From positions 79,807-143,806 of the forward strand of contig CAMYOG010000026.1 of the NCBI GenBank assembly GCA_947259925.1: a DNA stretch of 64,000 bases. Direction: 5' to 3'. A model generated the notes under the pieces. The model saw only the letters and a list, made by a program, of their open reading frames with translations. It was not told where the DNA came from and did not search any database. Position numbers and translations under genes: made by a program. The stretch's first letter is position 1, and every line of letters starts with the position of its first letter. Below are positions 52,597 through 62,544 of this stretch, piece by piece. This stretch comes from Thermoanaerobaculia bacterium (GTDB lineage Bacteria; Acidobacteriota; Thermoanaerobaculia; Multivoradales; JAHEKO01).

Positions 52597-54084
52597 TCAG
52601 ACGGGCAGGCGCTGCTGGTCGCCCCAGCGCTCCAGGTACTTGGTCAGCTTGAGCTTCCGGCGGGTGTTGGCCGAGCTCATGTAGCGGACCTTGCCGAAGA
52701 TCTCGCGCTCCGGCCCCCAGGCCCGATCGAAGCGCCCGAGCACCCAGAAGATCCCGCTGTACGAGTTCGGGTTGCGGCCGTCGACCGCGTGCTTGTTGTT
52801 CAGCTCGATCATGATCTCGAGCGCCGCTTCCGGCGACCTACTCCAGTGCAGGATCTTCTTTCCCCAGAGCATCCTCAGGTAGTTGTGGATCCGGCCTTCG
52901 ACCCGCAGCTGGCTCTGGGCGGCGTTCCAGATCGGATCGTGGGTCCCGGCGCGCTCGAAGTCGCCCAGCTCGTACCGGTAGGGCCGGGGATCGGATCGAT
53001 GCGCCTCGAGAGTCGCGAGCGCCCAGTCGGGCAAGGACTCGAGCTGGTCGTAGTCGGGTCGGTGGAAGCAGAAGTTGTAGCCGACCTCGCGCCAGGTGAC
53101 CAGCTCGTCGAGGAACGACTCGGTCGAGGGCTCGAGGTTCCACCACCCCTCGCGCGCGCCGCTCGTCTCGTCGGATAGCCTCCAGGGCGACCAGCCCTCG
53201 CGCTCGGCGACCGCGTGCAGGATCTGGTGACTGGAGATGTGCCCGAAGTGCAGGTAGGCGGAGAGCTCGCTCGCGACGTCGGCATCGGGATGATTGCGTT
53301 CTTCGGCGTAGCGACCGAGCCGCTGGTCGAGGAATCGGTCGAGGGCGCGCTCGGCAGCCACCGGTCCGCCGCGGGCAGCGATCGGGCCGACGTCGTGGTC
53401 GATCGGCAGCTCGGACAGGTCCGAGCCGGGCTCGAGCAGGGCCGCGGACGCTCGGCGCCAGCGTTGCTCTATCTCGTCGAGCGGGATCTCGAACGGCAGC
53501 GACGAGGATCGGCGATCGCCCGGGGCCGGGAAGTCCTCGAGATGCGGCGGCAGCTCGCGCTGCAGGAAGCGGCGGAAGTCGTAGGCTCGGTTGAACGCGC
53601 GCTCGGTCGCCGCCAGCGGCAGGAGACCGTTCGAATCGATCGCCTCCAGCTTGACTCCGATCCGGCCCGCCGCCGCACTCACCATCCTCGGCAGGAAGAA
53701 GCACGGGAACTCGTCGGTGACCACCACCGCCGCACGTGCCGCCAACGCCTCGAGCAGCCCCCGGCCGGCGCCGCTCTCGGACTCCACGTACGGGTAGTAG
53801 CCGATCCCCGAGCCCGCGAAGGCCCCGAGGTTGTCGCGCATGCCGTCGAGCACGAACCGATGGATCCGGTCGCTCGCCCAGCGATGGTCCGAGCGCAACG
53901 CTTCCAGAACCAGCAGCGGCTTGCCCAGGTCGCCGGCCCACTCGAGCGCCCGGTCGAGGCCGTAGTTCCAGCGCGCGCGTCGAGTCGCTACCATCCAGTA
54001 GAGGACGAACTCGCCGTCGCTCCGGACGGGGGCGTCGTTCTTTGGGAAGCGGCGGATCTCCGGTACCAAGCTTCTCTCTCCCAC
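52597..54084 (-). CDS. phr: class II CPD photolyase
   Basis: A 495-residue FAD-dependent DNA repair enzyme that splits cyclobutane pyrimidine dimers with blue light. FVLYWMVATRRARWNYGL, LSAYLHFGHISSHQI, LVTWREVGYNFCFHRP, THDPIWNAAQSQL, RIHNYLRMLWGKKILHW and LNNKHAVDGRNPNSYSGI are hallmarks of class II. Start is uncertain: GTG 54084, or TTG 54069 with GGAGAG six bases upstream. The B12 light-sensor gene faces it tail to tail, which fits light-dependent DNA protection. Confidence 0.95.
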   Translation of the reverse strand: MGERSLVPEIRRFPKNDAPVRSDGEFVLYWMVATRRARWNYGLDRALEWAGDLGKPLLVLEALRSDHRWASDRIHRFVLDGMRDNLGAFAGSGIGYYPYVESESGAGRGLLEALAARAAVVVTDEFPCFFLPRMVSAAAGRIGVKLEAIDSNGLLPLAATERAFNRAYDFRRFLQRELPPHLEDFPAPGDRRSSSLPFEIPLDEIEQRWRRASAALLEPGSDLSELPIDHDVGPIAARGGPVAAERALDRFLDQRLGRYAEERNHPDADVASELSAYLHFGHISSHQILHAVAEREGWSPWRLSDETSGAREGWWNLEPSTESFLDELVTWREVGYNFCFHRPDYDQLESLPDWALATLEAHRSDPRPYRYELGDFERAGTHDPIWNAAQSQLRVEGRIHNYLRMLWGKKILHWSRSPEAALEIMIELNNKHAVDGRNPNSYSGIFWVLGRFDRAWGPEREIFGKVRYMSSANTRRKLKLTKYLERWGDQQRLPV

Positions 54085-54183
54085 TCGTGCTCAGGTTCGT
54101 TCGCCGGACCCGAGGTTTCGGAGGCAGCCGCGTGACCGCTCACCGTTTCCGGTGCCCCGCCAGCGAGGCTCGAGCTCGAACGG

Positions 54184-55830
54184 CTACTCGGTGAGGGCCC
54201 GGATCTCGTCGTCCTTGCCGGTCAGCTGCCAGCGAATCAGCGACACCGGAATCACTCCGAGGGCATCGACCTCTTCGAAGAAGCCGGAGAGCGTGAAGCT
54301 CTCCTCCAGCTGGCGGGATCGCTCCGCTACCAGACGCTCGATCAGGTACTTCCCCGAGACGTAGCTGGTGCCGTAGCCCGGCTGACGCAGGTAGAGCTGC
54401 TGCTCGAATCCGAGCAGATCGAGATCCTCCCGCATCCAGCCACGAGGCGTCCAGGCGACGTGGAAGTCACGCGCCTCCTTCATGGTGTATTCGTTCGAGT
54501 GGACGTAGAGCGAGCCCAGACCCCGTGCCGCACGCTGCGCGAGCATGATCCAGACGATCTCGCGCACTCGCGGGTTGTCGTCGTAGAGACCCGCGTGCAT
54601 CATCATCTCCTCGACCCCGGTCGCCATTCCCTCGGCCCGGCTGTCGAAGATGTTGTACAGGCTCGGTCCGCGCCGGATCGGGCTGGAGTGCGGATTCGCT
54701 TCCATCCGCGCCAGGTCCCACCAGTGGTAGAAGTGGGTCCAGAGCGTGGTCGGCTCGAAGTGCACCGCGGTCCAGAAGAAGTTGCGCTCCTCTTTGGGCA
54801 CGAATCGACCGATGCGGGCGCGCAGCGCCGGGTCCATGTAGTCATGGACCGGCAGCACCTCCTCGCGCTCGAGGAACTCCAGGTAGTCGGTCACCGATTG
54901 ATTCGCCCGCCGCTCGTACTCCTCCGGGCTCGAGATGGCCACCAGCTGCGGCAGGTTCCGGTTGCGATGCTCTTCGAGGCGGAGCGACGCGTGGGCACGA
55001 TCGAGCTCGCGCTTGAGCAGCGCGACCTCTTCTTCCCATGAGAGCGGCACCAGATGCACATTGCGCAGATACCAGGTGTAGTTCTCCCTCCCGATCCCCG
55101 AGGGCGCGGTCTTGGAGTCCGACTCCGCTTCGAGCCAGTCGACGAACTCGAGCGTCGCCCGGTGCGCGCCGTCGAGCGCCTCTTCCAGCTCCCGGCCGGC
55201 GCCCGCGGTCGTCTCGCGCAGGCCCTCCAGCACCTGGGCCTGATCGCGAAGATTGCCGATCCCGGCGATCCAGAGCTCGCGAGCGTCGCCCACCAGGTTG
55301 CCCCGCGCCTGTTCGAGCAGCGGCGGGATCGTGCGCAGCTCTGCCGCGAGTTTGGCCGCGGCCTCGCTCGACAGCGGGAACTCGTAGGTCCAGAGCTCCA
55401 CCAGCGCGTGATGTGTCGGCCCCTCGTGAGCCGGTGTGTCACTCTGATAGGTCCAGACCGAGGCGTAGAAGGCCGGATCGCGAGCCCACGGCTTGAGCAC
55501 CCGGATGTTGAAGTCGAGCCCGTTCATCTCCGCTCGCACCAGGTGCCAGTCGACCTGCTGCGCGATCGGCCAGCCGCTCGCATCGATCGCCAGCAGCCGC
55601 GCCTGGTATCGCTTCAGCTCATCGTGTGCCCTGGCCATGCGCGCCGCCGTGTAGTCGGGCGCGCCGTGCAAGAGAGGGGGCTGCTCGAACGCCCGCCACT
55701 CCTCGAAGAGTGCGAGCAGATCCTGGTACGAGCCCGCGGCCGCCGGCTCCGATCCGGCCGCGAGCGGAACCAGCAGTAGGGCGACCGCAACGGCCGCGCA
55801 GGTGCGTCGGTATCCGGCATGAAAGCGCAT
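54184..55830 (-). CDS. DUF885-family secreted protein
   Basis: ATG 55830 is used since AGGAGGAG lies just upstream and a signal peptide (about 1-30, ending [11 protein letters not shown]) follows. The 548-residue mature protein is mostly helical with [22 protein letters not shown] and the [18 protein letters not shown] region corresponding to the DUF885 metallopeptidase-like core. DUF885 proteins are related to M32-like peptidases in fold, but the HExxH motif is not visible here, so activity is uncertain. Confidence 0.85.
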   Translation of the reverse strand: MRFHAGYRRTCAAVAVALLLVPLAAGSEPAAAGSYQDLLALFEEWRAFEQPPLLHGAPDYTAARMARAHDELKRYQARLLAIDASGWPIAQQVDWHLVRAEMNGLDFNIRVLKPWARDPAFYASVWTYQSDTPAHEGPTHHALVELWTYEFPLSSEAAAKLAAELRTIPPLLEQARGNLVGDARELWIAGIGNLRDQAQVLEGLRETTAGAGRELEEALDGAHRATLEFVDWLEAESDSKTAPSGIGRENYTWYLRNVHLVPLSWEEEVALLKRELDRAHASLRLEEHRNRNLPQLVAISSPEEYERRANQSVTDYLEFLEREEVLPVHDYMDPALRARIGRFVPKEERNFFWTAVHFEPTTLWTHFYHWWDLARMEANPHSSPIRRGPSLYNIFDSRAEGMATGVEEMMMHAGLYDDNPRVREIVWIMLAQRAARGLGSLYVHSNEYTMKEARDFHVAWTPRGWMREDLDLLGFEQQLYLRQPGYGTSYVSGKYLIERLVAERSRQLEESFTLSGFFEEVDALGVIPVSLIRWQLTGKDDEIRALTE

Positions 55831-55905
55831 CTCTCTCCTCCTGTCCTCCGAGCTCGAGCTTCGGGTAGAGCCCGAAGGATAGACCATGCGGCCGCGCAGC
55901 GCCGG

Positions 55906-56979
55906 TCAGCGCTGTCGGTCGCGCTTCTGCCGCTGGATCGAGCGGTAGAGCTTGCCCAGCTTCCGGTCGCGCTCGCGCCGCGCGCGCACGTCCTTGCGCC
56001 GCTCGAGGGCGTCCGCTTCGCGCTCGAGGCGCCGCAGGCTTTCGAGCCGATCGGCGTCGAGCTCGCCGCTCGCGATCGCCGCCTGGACCGCGCAAGCGGG
56101 CTCGTTGGTGTGGCCGCAGTCGGCGAAACGGCAGGCACGCGCCAGGCGCTCGACATCGTCGAAGACCCTCGGTAGCGCTTCCTCGACGCTCCACGGCTGC
56201 ATCTCACGAACACCCGGGTTGTCGATCACCAGCGAGCCACCGGGGAGCCGAAAGAGCTCCCGGTGGGTGGTCGTGTGACGGCCTCGAGAATCACTCTCGC
56301 GGACCGGCCGGGTGGCAATCGCGACGTCGCCGAGCAGGCGGTTGATCAGGGTCGACTTCCCCGCTCCGGAGGAGCCGACGAAAGCCACGGTCTCACGCGG
56401 GGCGAGGAGCAGCTCGAGCGCTTCCAACGATCCCCCCAGCGCGCTGAGGGCGACCACCGGACTGCCGCCGCAGAGCCCTCTCACCTGGTCGAGCCGCCGC
56501 TCGAAGTCGGGATCGAGATCGGTCTTGTTGAGGACTACCGCGGCACGCGCACCGCACTCCTCCGCCATCGCCAGGAAGCGCTCCAGCCGCCTCAGGTTGT
56601 AGTCGCCGTCGAGCCCCATGACCAGCAGCACCAGATCGACGTTGGCCGCCACCAGCTGCTGCTCGGCTCGGGCTCCGGCCGCCTTCCGAGCCAGATGGTT
56701 GCGCCGCTCGAGGAGCGCCCTGATCACCGCCGGTCCGTGGTCGATCGGCGGCTGAAAGCCGACCCAGTCGCCGACCACGGGCAGCTGAGCGGCCTGCGTC
56801 GCCCGGTGCAGCCGGCGCCCGGAGACACGGGCGGCGAGACTCCCCCCGGCGGTCTGGAGACGGAGCAGGCCGCGCCTCGACTCGACGACCCGCCCGGGCT
56901 CGAGACCGGGCTCCGCCAGCGCCTCGAACCGAGATTCGAAGTACCCGCTCCAACCGAAGGCGCGCAGGAGATCCGACAC
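55906..56979 (-). CDS. rsgA: ribosome small subunit-dependent GTPase A (RsgA)
   Basis: A 357-residue circularly permuted GTPase starting at a GTG. An N-terminal OB fold is followed by NKTD (G4), GSSGAGKST (G1), the RHTTTHRE switch region and DNPG (G3), then the zinc site CRFADCGHTNEPAC and an Arg/Lys-rich tail. It helps late 30S subunit assembly. A much longer upstream frame exists but crosses the patatin gene and shows no homology. Confidence 0.95.
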   Translation of the reverse strand: MSDLLRAFGWSGYFESRFEALAEPGLEPGRVVESRRGLLRLQTAGGSLAARVSGRRLHRATQAAQLPVVGDWVGFQPPIDHGPAVIRALLERRNHLARKAAGARAEQQLVAANVDLVLLVMGLDGDYNLRRLERFLAMAEECGARAAVVLNKTDLDPDFERRLDQVRGLCGGSPVVALSALGGSLEALELLLAPRETVAFVGSSGAGKSTLINRLLGDVAIATRPVRESDSRGRHTTTHRELFRLPGGSLVIDNPGVREMQPWSVEEALPRVFDDVERLARACRFADCGHTNEPACAVQAAIASGELDADRLESLRRLEREADALERRKDVRARRERDRKLGKLYRSIQRQKRDRQR

Positions 56980-57027
56980 TGCCCAGACCCTATCGCGCCC
57001 TACCGCCGCGAGGCGTAGACTAGATTC

Positions 57028-57804
57028 GTGCGCTACCAGCTCGGGATGGTGCTCTCCGGGGGCGGGGTGCGAGGACTCGGTCATGTCGGGGTGCTCAAGG
57101 CGCTCTCCGAAGAGGGGATCGAGCCGTCGGTCCTCGCCGGGACCAGTGCCGGAGCGCTGGTCGCGGCCCTCTACGCGGGCGGCTACTCGGCCGCGGAGAT
57201 GCTCGAGTTCTTCGTTCACAAGAGCCCGTTCCACCTCTCCAACATCGCGTTCTCGAAACCGGGTCTGTTCGACACCGACAAGATCGTCGCCGATCTGCTC
57301 GAGTACTTCCCGGACGACTCGTTCGAGGCGCTCGGCAAGCCGATCTACCTGGCGGCGACCGACCTGATCGATGCCAAGCCCGAGATCCTCAGCACCGGCC
57401 GCCTGGTGCCGGCGATGGTCGCCTCGGCGTCGACGCCCCTGGTGTTCACCCCGACCCAGATCGACGACCGCTGGTACTCCGACGGCGGCATCACCAACAA
57501 CTTTCCGGTGGAGCCGTTGTTGGGGCACTGCGACGCGATCCTGGGCGTCTATGCCAGCCCGCTGAGACGCATCTCGAGCGACAACCTGAAGAGCTCGCTG
57601 GCCGTCTCCCAACGCGCCCTCGAGATCGGGATGTTCGAGAGCTCGAGGCGCAAGTTCCATCTCTGCGACCTGGTCCTGAGCCCCGATCTGAGCCGATTCG
57701 GAACGTTCGACACCAAGCATCTCGAAGAGATGCTGGAGATCGGCTATCGCGAGGCGCGCGACCGGATGGAGGAGATCCGCGCTCTGGTCCCGGACCGCTC
57801 GTAG
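57028..57804 (+). CDS. patatin-like phospholipase (RssA-type)
   Basis: A 258-residue hydrolase starting at GTG. The oxyanion loop is SGGGVRGLGHVG, the nucleophile Ser40 is in AGTSAGAL, and the Asp partner in SDGGITNNFP. No signal peptide, so probably acts on membrane lipids from the cytoplasm. Homologous to E. coli RssA and to bacterial lysophospholipases. It diverges from rsgA with about 48 bases between. Confidence 0.92.
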   Translation: MRYQLGMVLSGGGVRGLGHVGVLKALSEEGIEPSVLAGTSAGALVAALYAGGYSAAEMLEFFVHKSPFHLSNIAFSKPGLFDTDKIVADLLEYFPDDSFEALGKPIYLAATDLIDAKPEILSTGRLVPAMVASASTPLVFTPTQIDDRWYSDGGITNNFPVEPLLGHCDAILGVYASPLRRISSDNLKSSLAVSQRALEIGMFESSRRKFHLCDLVLSPDLSRFGTFDTKHLEEMLEIGYREARDRMEEIRALVPDRS

Positions 57805-57889
57805 ACTAGAATCCGGCTCCAAGAGGAAACAGCAACTGTGCTCGGGAGCCGTCGCGGAGCTCGTCGAGCGCTCGAACAGGAGGTCGCGT

Positions 57890-58444
57890 ATGCTCGAGAT
57901 GACCGCACTCTGGCTGCCCATCTTCGTGTCGGCGGTACTGGTCTTCCTGGCCAGCTCCGTCCTCCACATGGTGCTGCCCTACCATCGAAGCGACTACGAC
58001 AAGCTGCCCGACGAGGACCGCCTGCTCGACGCGCTCCGCGAGCAGAAGGCGGGCGCCGGCAACTACGTCGCGCCGCACCTGATCACGCCCGAGCAACGGA
58101 GCTCGCCGCAAGGCAAGGCCAAGCTCGAGCGGGGGCCGCTGGCGTTCGTCACCGTCATTCCCGGGATGGCCGGCATGGGCAAGCAGCTCGGCTCCTGGTT
58201 CGTCTACTGCCTGGTGGGCGGGTTCTTCGTGGCCTACGTGGCCAGCTTCACCCTGGCCGCGGACTCGGACTACATGGCGGTCTTCCGACTGACCGGCACG
58301 GTGGCCTTCATCTGGTACGCCGGCGGTGCGGCCTCCGAGTCGATCTGGATGGGCCGCAGATGGTCGACGAGCGCCAAGCACACTTTCGACGGCCTGATCT
58401 ACGGGCTGCTGACCGCCGGCGCCTTCGGCTGGCTCGCGATCTAG
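57890..58444 (+). CDS. conserved-looking membrane protein, unknown function
   Basis: A 184-residue protein with AGGAGG seven bases before the ATG. One transmembrane helix at about 8-30 (IFVSAVLVFLASSVLHMVLP), a soluble loop with YHRSDYDKLPDEDRLLDALR and GNYVAPHL, then three helices (about 95-120, 128-145, 160-184). It resembles uncharacterised multi-pass proteins that open with a helix and HMVLPYHRSDY; no function known. Confidence 0.72.
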   Translation: MLEMTALWLPIFVSAVLVFLASSVLHMVLPYHRSDYDKLPDEDRLLDALREQKAGAGNYVAPHLITPEQRSSPQGKAKLERGPLAFVTVIPGMAGMGKQLGSWFVYCLVGGFFVAYVASFTLAADSDYMAVFRLTGTVAFIWYAGGAASESIWMGRRWSTSAKHTFDGLIYGLLTAGAFGWLAI

Positions 58445-58494
58445 CGACTAGCCCACGGCGAGCCAGCCACGCCTGGGTGCCCTGTTGGCTTGGC

Positions 58495-61400
58495 TCAGTC
58501 GGCGGAGATCTCCACGTTGTCGACGTAGAAGTACTCGCTCGAGCCGCCGTAGTAGCGGGTGACTCGGAACCGCACCGTCGTCTGCGACGAGATGAACGCC
58601 GAGACGTCGTAGACCCGCGACTCGCTGCGCGAGCCGCTGAAGCCGGTGAAGGTCTCGAGGACCGAGTAGCTCGCACCGCCGTCGCTCGACATCTCCACCA
58701 CCACGGCGTCGCTGGTGTCGACCGAGGAGGTCGTCCACCAGTCGAAGCTCAGCGTGGCGCTGGTCAAACCGTCCAGGTCATCCGTGCGCGCCGCACTCGG
58801 CTGGCCGCCCGTGTCGGGCCGGTCGTCGAGCCGCAGGGCGCCGCTCGTTACCCGGACCTGGCCGTCCGAGGGGCCGGAGCCGCCCGATTCCGGATCGTCC
58901 TCGTTCCACGGTCCACTCCAGTCGTCGGGGCCGTCGTTGTTGTTGAACGAGGTCGAGTTGAACTCGTCGCGAACGGTCACCGGGGCACCGCCGGGTCCGG
59001 GCCCCGGGTCGCCGCCCGACGCCGCGGTGCCGCCCAGCCACTCGTTGGGCCAGTCGAAGATCGGTGGCTCGGTCTGGTGGCAGGCGTAGCACTTGACCCT
59101 GTCGGCGTGCCGTTCGTGGATGTCGAATGGGAAGCTGTCGTTGTAGCTCCGGCCACTGTGGCAGAGCTGGCAGGACTGTCTCGGCTCCATCACCGGCGGC
59201 GAGTCGCCGGTCGGCCGGCCGTCGGTGGGCAGATGGCAGTTGAAGCACCACTGCCACTGATCGGCGACGTGCCGGTCGTGCACTTCCCGAGGACTGTCGC
59301 TCTCGCGGTCGTGGCAGAAGTTGCACTCGCCCTCGCCGCTGCGGTCGATCGCGGCCCGCCGGACGTCGTCCTTGGGCGGCATCGGCACGCGATCGTCCTG
59401 CAGGTTGGCGTCGAGGTGACAGAAGCCGCAGTCGAACGACATGCCGATGTGCTTCTTGTGGATCTTCTCGGGGTCTTCGTTCTCGTACTCGTGGCAGATC
59501 TCGCAGACCACCCGAGTGTTGCCGACCGGGGCGCCGAAGAAGACGTCGACCGGCGGCCGCTCGCCGCCGTGACACTCGAGGCAGGAGAGGCCCTCCGGCA
59601 CATGCTCCTCATGGATCTTCTCGATGTCGGTGCCGGAGCGCGGCGAGCCATGGCAGAGGATGCAGATGTCCCGATTGCCCGAGCCGATCTCGGTGCCGAC
59701 GTCGGGAATGAAGCCGTGGCAGGTCACGCAGTTGGCGTCCTCGCGATGCCGCTCGTGGAAGTCGGAGATGTTCGAGGTGCTCCTCTGGACCCCGTGGCAG
59801 ACCACGCAGCGGTGGCCCTTGGTCGGGACGTCCTGGTTGCCGGTCTCGGCAACGTTCGGGTTGTGGCAGTCGGAGCACTCGCCGCCGAAGGTGCCGATCG
59901 GGCCGAGCAGGGTCGAGTCGAAGCCGCTCGTGTGGCACAGCTCGCAGTTGTTGTCGTGCAGCGCCAGCAGATCGGTCGCGCCGGTGCCCGGGTTGAGATG
60001 GCAGTTGCTGCACTCGGTCTGGGCCTGCGGATGGTTCTCCAGGCCGATCGGCGTGAAGCCCTCGACGTGGTCGTGACAGCTGGTGCAGGCGGTGCCGTTG
60101 AAATGGTCCTGTCCGCCGGGGGCCGTGCCGTCGTTCTGGTGGTGGTTGGTCAACGTATGGCAGACCTCGCAGACGCCGTCGCCGCTGCCGTCGCCGAGGG
60201 TGGTCGGGCCGCCGTAGACGATGGCGGCCAGGATCGACTTGGTGAAGGTCGCCGGCGAGCTCTGGCCGGTGTTGTCCGTGACCGTCAGCTCGAGCGGCAC
60301 CGGTACTGCGCCCAGCACCGGATCGAGGACCAGGTCCTCGATCTGGCTCCGGACGTAGTTGCCGCCCGGCTGCGCCTGCCTGTGCGGGTTGTGGCAGTTG
60401 GTGCAGTTGTTCTCGTAGTCGAAGCGCGAGCTGCCGGTGACGGCGGTCGAGTGGGTATGCGCGTCAGTCGCGTCGTAGACCGTCGGCGCGTCGCCATGGC
60501 ATGCCATGCAGATGGTGTTCGGATTGGCCAGCGCGCCGACGACCCCGCCGGGTACCAGGTCGTGGCAGACACCGCAGTCGTTGGCCGGAACCCCGGCGAT
60601 CGGCATCGCGGCGTGCGGTCCCTCGAGTCCGAAGGTAGCGCCGTCGGGGGTGAAGCCCTCGACGTGTAGATGGCAGCTAGTGCAATCGTCGCCGTTGAAG
60701 TGGTTCTGTCCGCCCGGTGCCGTGCCGTCGTTCTGGTGGTGGTCGGTCAGGGAATGGCAGACCTCGCACAGGCTGCCGCCGCCGCCCGCGCCCAGGTCCT
60801 GCGGACCGCCGTAGGAGATCGCCGTCTGAATGTCCTTGGTGATGGTGGTCGGTATCGGCCCGCTCTGCCCGGTCTGGTCGACCACGGTCAGCGTGATCGG
60901 CACCGGGTCGCCGCTGCCGGTGGCCGGGTTCCAGACCAGGTCCTCGATCTCGGCCCGGATGTACTTGCCGCCCGGCTGCTGGTGCTCGTGCGGCTCGTGA
61001 CAGTAGGTGCAGTCGTTGTTGTAGCCGAACTTCATCGTGCCGGTCACCGAGTCGCCGTGGGTGTGGGCGTCGATGGCGTCGACGATCGTCGGGCTGGCGC
61101 CGTGGCAGGCCATGCAGACGAGGTTCGGATCGTCGAGCGCCTCGGCGAAGCCACCGACGATGCCGTGGCAGACGTTGCAGTCACCGCCGGTGACGTCGAG
61201 GTGCGCCCCCTCCAGGTTCTTGAAGCCGCCGCTGGGCGTGAAGCCGGTGGGATGGGTGTGACAGTCGGTGCAGGTCTGGCCGTCGAAGTGCGACTGTCCG
61301 CCCGGCGCCGTGCCGTCGGACTGATGGTGGTTGGTGAGCGTGTGGCAGGTGTTGCAGATGTCCTCGGTGTAGTTGCCGTCGCCGTCGGCAAAGCTCTCCG

Positions 61401-62544
61401 CGCCGCTCCGGGCGGTGAAGACGACGTCGTTGTCGACCACCTTGTGGACCGGAACCGGTGACGGTCCGGTGTTGTCGACCACGTCGAGCGCTTCGTTGAT
61501 GCGCGCCTTCACGTACATGATGTTGGGAGCGCCGTTGATGTTGGTGATGCGCTCTTCCCAGCCGTGGGGGTCGTGACAGGTGAGGCACTCGACGGTGTAC
61601 TCGAAGCGGGTCGTTCCGGTGATCGTGTCCGAGTGGATCTCGGCGTGGCGCGTCGCGGCGGGACCGTGACAGATGCTGCAGAACAGGCTCGGGACGGCGC
61701 TTGGGTTGTCGACGTTGCCCGGGAACCTCGCATCGTCGTGGCAAGCGCCGCAGTTGTCCTGCCCGAAGGCGGCGTGCGGGCCGCTCAGGGGACCGCCGCC
61801 GCTGGGCGCGAAGCCGGTCTCGTGGGTATGGCACTGGGTGCACTGCTCGCCGTCGAAGTGCGATTGCGAGCCGGAGGGCAGCGAGCCGTCGCGGCGGTGA
61901 TGGTCCGTCAGGGTGTGGCACGACTCGCAAACGTCGGTGTCGGCATCGGGCATCGCGGGCGAGCCCATGCCGATGCCGTCGGCGAAGTCCCAGCTACCGT
62001 CGCCCTGGAGGCCGGTGAAGATCAGGTCGTTGTTGAGCGTCTTGGTGGTCGTGACCGGCGGCGACACCGTGTTGTCGGTGACCATCAGCTCGAGTGGGAC
62101 GTTGACGGTCGTCGAGCCGTTCCATTGGAAGTCATCGAGCTTCGGGCGTATGTACGAGACCTGCGTGGAGCCGGCGATGTTGGTGTGGTTGCGGTGCGGA
62201 TCGTGACAGTGGGTGCAGTCGAGGGCGTAGTCGTATCGGTCACGGCCGGTGACGGCGTTCGAGTGGGTCTCGACGATGGTCGCCTGCGGACGGTTGGTGG
62301 CCGGCGTCGCGGAATGGCACCCGGCGCAGACCAGATTCGGGTTGATCACCGAGGCGATCTGTCCGCCGGCGATGTCGTGACAGACACCGCACGAGAAGGC
62401 CGGCCACACGACCGGGTCGTCCGGCATGTCCTGGTGGGGACCGGGGCCGAGCTTCTGCGCCGCGGCCGGGAACGTCCCGACCACCAGCGCCACGCCGACC
62501 ACGAGAGCGACAATGTGCCAGTTCTCAACGAGCCTTCTGGACAT
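58495..62544 (-). CDS. secreted giant multihaem c-type cytochrome-like protein (33 CxxCH motifs) with C-terminal beta-sandwich domain
   Basis: Start ATG 62544 with GGGAGG six bases upstream; a signal peptide follows (VALVVGVALVVGTFPAAAQ). The 1349-residue protein holds 33 CxxCH motifs by my count. The first two thirds is a tandem array of a unit of roughly 150-190 residues, seen about five times, each with CHTLTNHHQSDGTAPGGQ-like and CTxCHxHxxGFTP segments and CxACHG. A region of more varied motifs follows, then a Gly/Pro linker and about 160 residues of a beta-sandwich (LSFDWWTTSSVDTSDAVVVE, YFYVDNVEIS). Probably periplasmic or outer-surface, conducting electrons; no porin or NrfH-like partner is in view. 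Confidence 0.9.
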   Translation of the reverse strand: MSRRLVENWHIVALVVGVALVVGTFPAAAQKLGPGPHQDMPDDPVVWPAFSCGVCHDIAGGQIASVINPNLVCAGCHSATPATNRPQATIVETHSNAVTGRDRYDYALDCTHCHDPHRNHTNIAGSTQVSYIRPKLDDFQWNGSTTVNVPLELMVTDNTVSPPVTTTKTLNNDLIFTGLQGDGSWDFADGIGMGSPAMPDADTDVCESCHTLTDHHRRDGSLPSGSQSHFDGEQCTQCHTHETGFAPSGGGPLSGPHAAFGQDNCGACHDDARFPGNVDNPSAVPSLFCSICHGPAATRHAEIHSDTITGTTRFEYTVECLTCHDPHGWEERITNINGAPNIMYVKARINEALDVVDNTGPSPVPVHKVVDNDVVFTARSGAESFADGDGNYTEDICNTCHTLTNHHQSDGTAPGGQSHFDGQTCTDCHTHPTGFTPSGGFKNLEGAHLDVTGGDCNVCHGIVGGFAEALDDPNLVCMACHGASPTIVDAIDAHTHGDSVTGTMKFGYNNDCTYCHEPHEHQQPGGKYIRAEIEDLVWNPATGSGDPVPITLTVVDQTGQSGPIPTTITKDIQTAISYGGPQDLGAGGGGSLCEVCHSLTDHHQNDGTAPGGQNHFNGDDCTSCHLHVEGFTPDGATFGLEGPHAAMPIAGVPANDCGVCHDLVPGGVVGALANPNTICMACHGDAPTVYDATDAHTHSTAVTGSSRFDYENNCTNCHNPHRQAQPGGNYVRSQIEDLVLDPVLGAVPVPLELTVTDNTGQSSPATFTKSILAAIVYGGPTTLGDGSGDGVCEVCHTLTNHHQNDGTAPGGQDHFNGTACTSCHDHVEGFTPIGLENHPQAQTECSNCHLNPGTGATDLLALHDNNCELCHTSGFDSTLLGPIGTFGGECSDCHNPNVAETGNQDVPTKGHRCVVCHGVQRSTSNISDFHERHREDANCVTCHGFIPDVGTEIGSGNRDICILCHGSPRSGTDIEKIHEEHVPEGLSCLECHGGERPPVDVFFGAPVGNTRVVCEICHEYENEDPEKIHKKHIGMSFDCGFCHLDANLQDDRVPMPPKDDVRRAAIDRSGEGECNFCHDRESDSPREVHDRHVADQWQWCFNCHLPTDGRPTGDSPPVMEPRQSCQLCHSGRSYNDSFPFDIHERHADRVKCYACHQTEPPIFDWPNEWLGGTAASGGDPGPGPGGAPVTVRDEFNSTSFNNNDGPDDWSGPWNEDDPESGGSGPSDGQVRVTSGALRLDDRPDTGGQPSAARTDDLDGLTSATLSFDWWTTSSVDTSDAVVVEMSSDGGASYSVLETFTGFSGSRSESRVYDVSAFISSQTTVRFRVTRYYGGSSEYFYVDNVEISAD

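Noticed and set aside
56980..57969. Upstream extension of the RsgA frame to 687 residues
   Set aside because: The extension runs antisense through the patatin gene and shows no domain; the GTG at 56979 starts exactly where RsgA homology begins.
58495..62544. CRISPR array or DNA tandem repeat
   Set aside because: The repeating pattern comes from CxxCH protein units of variable length with diverged DNA; there are no constant short repeats and spacers.
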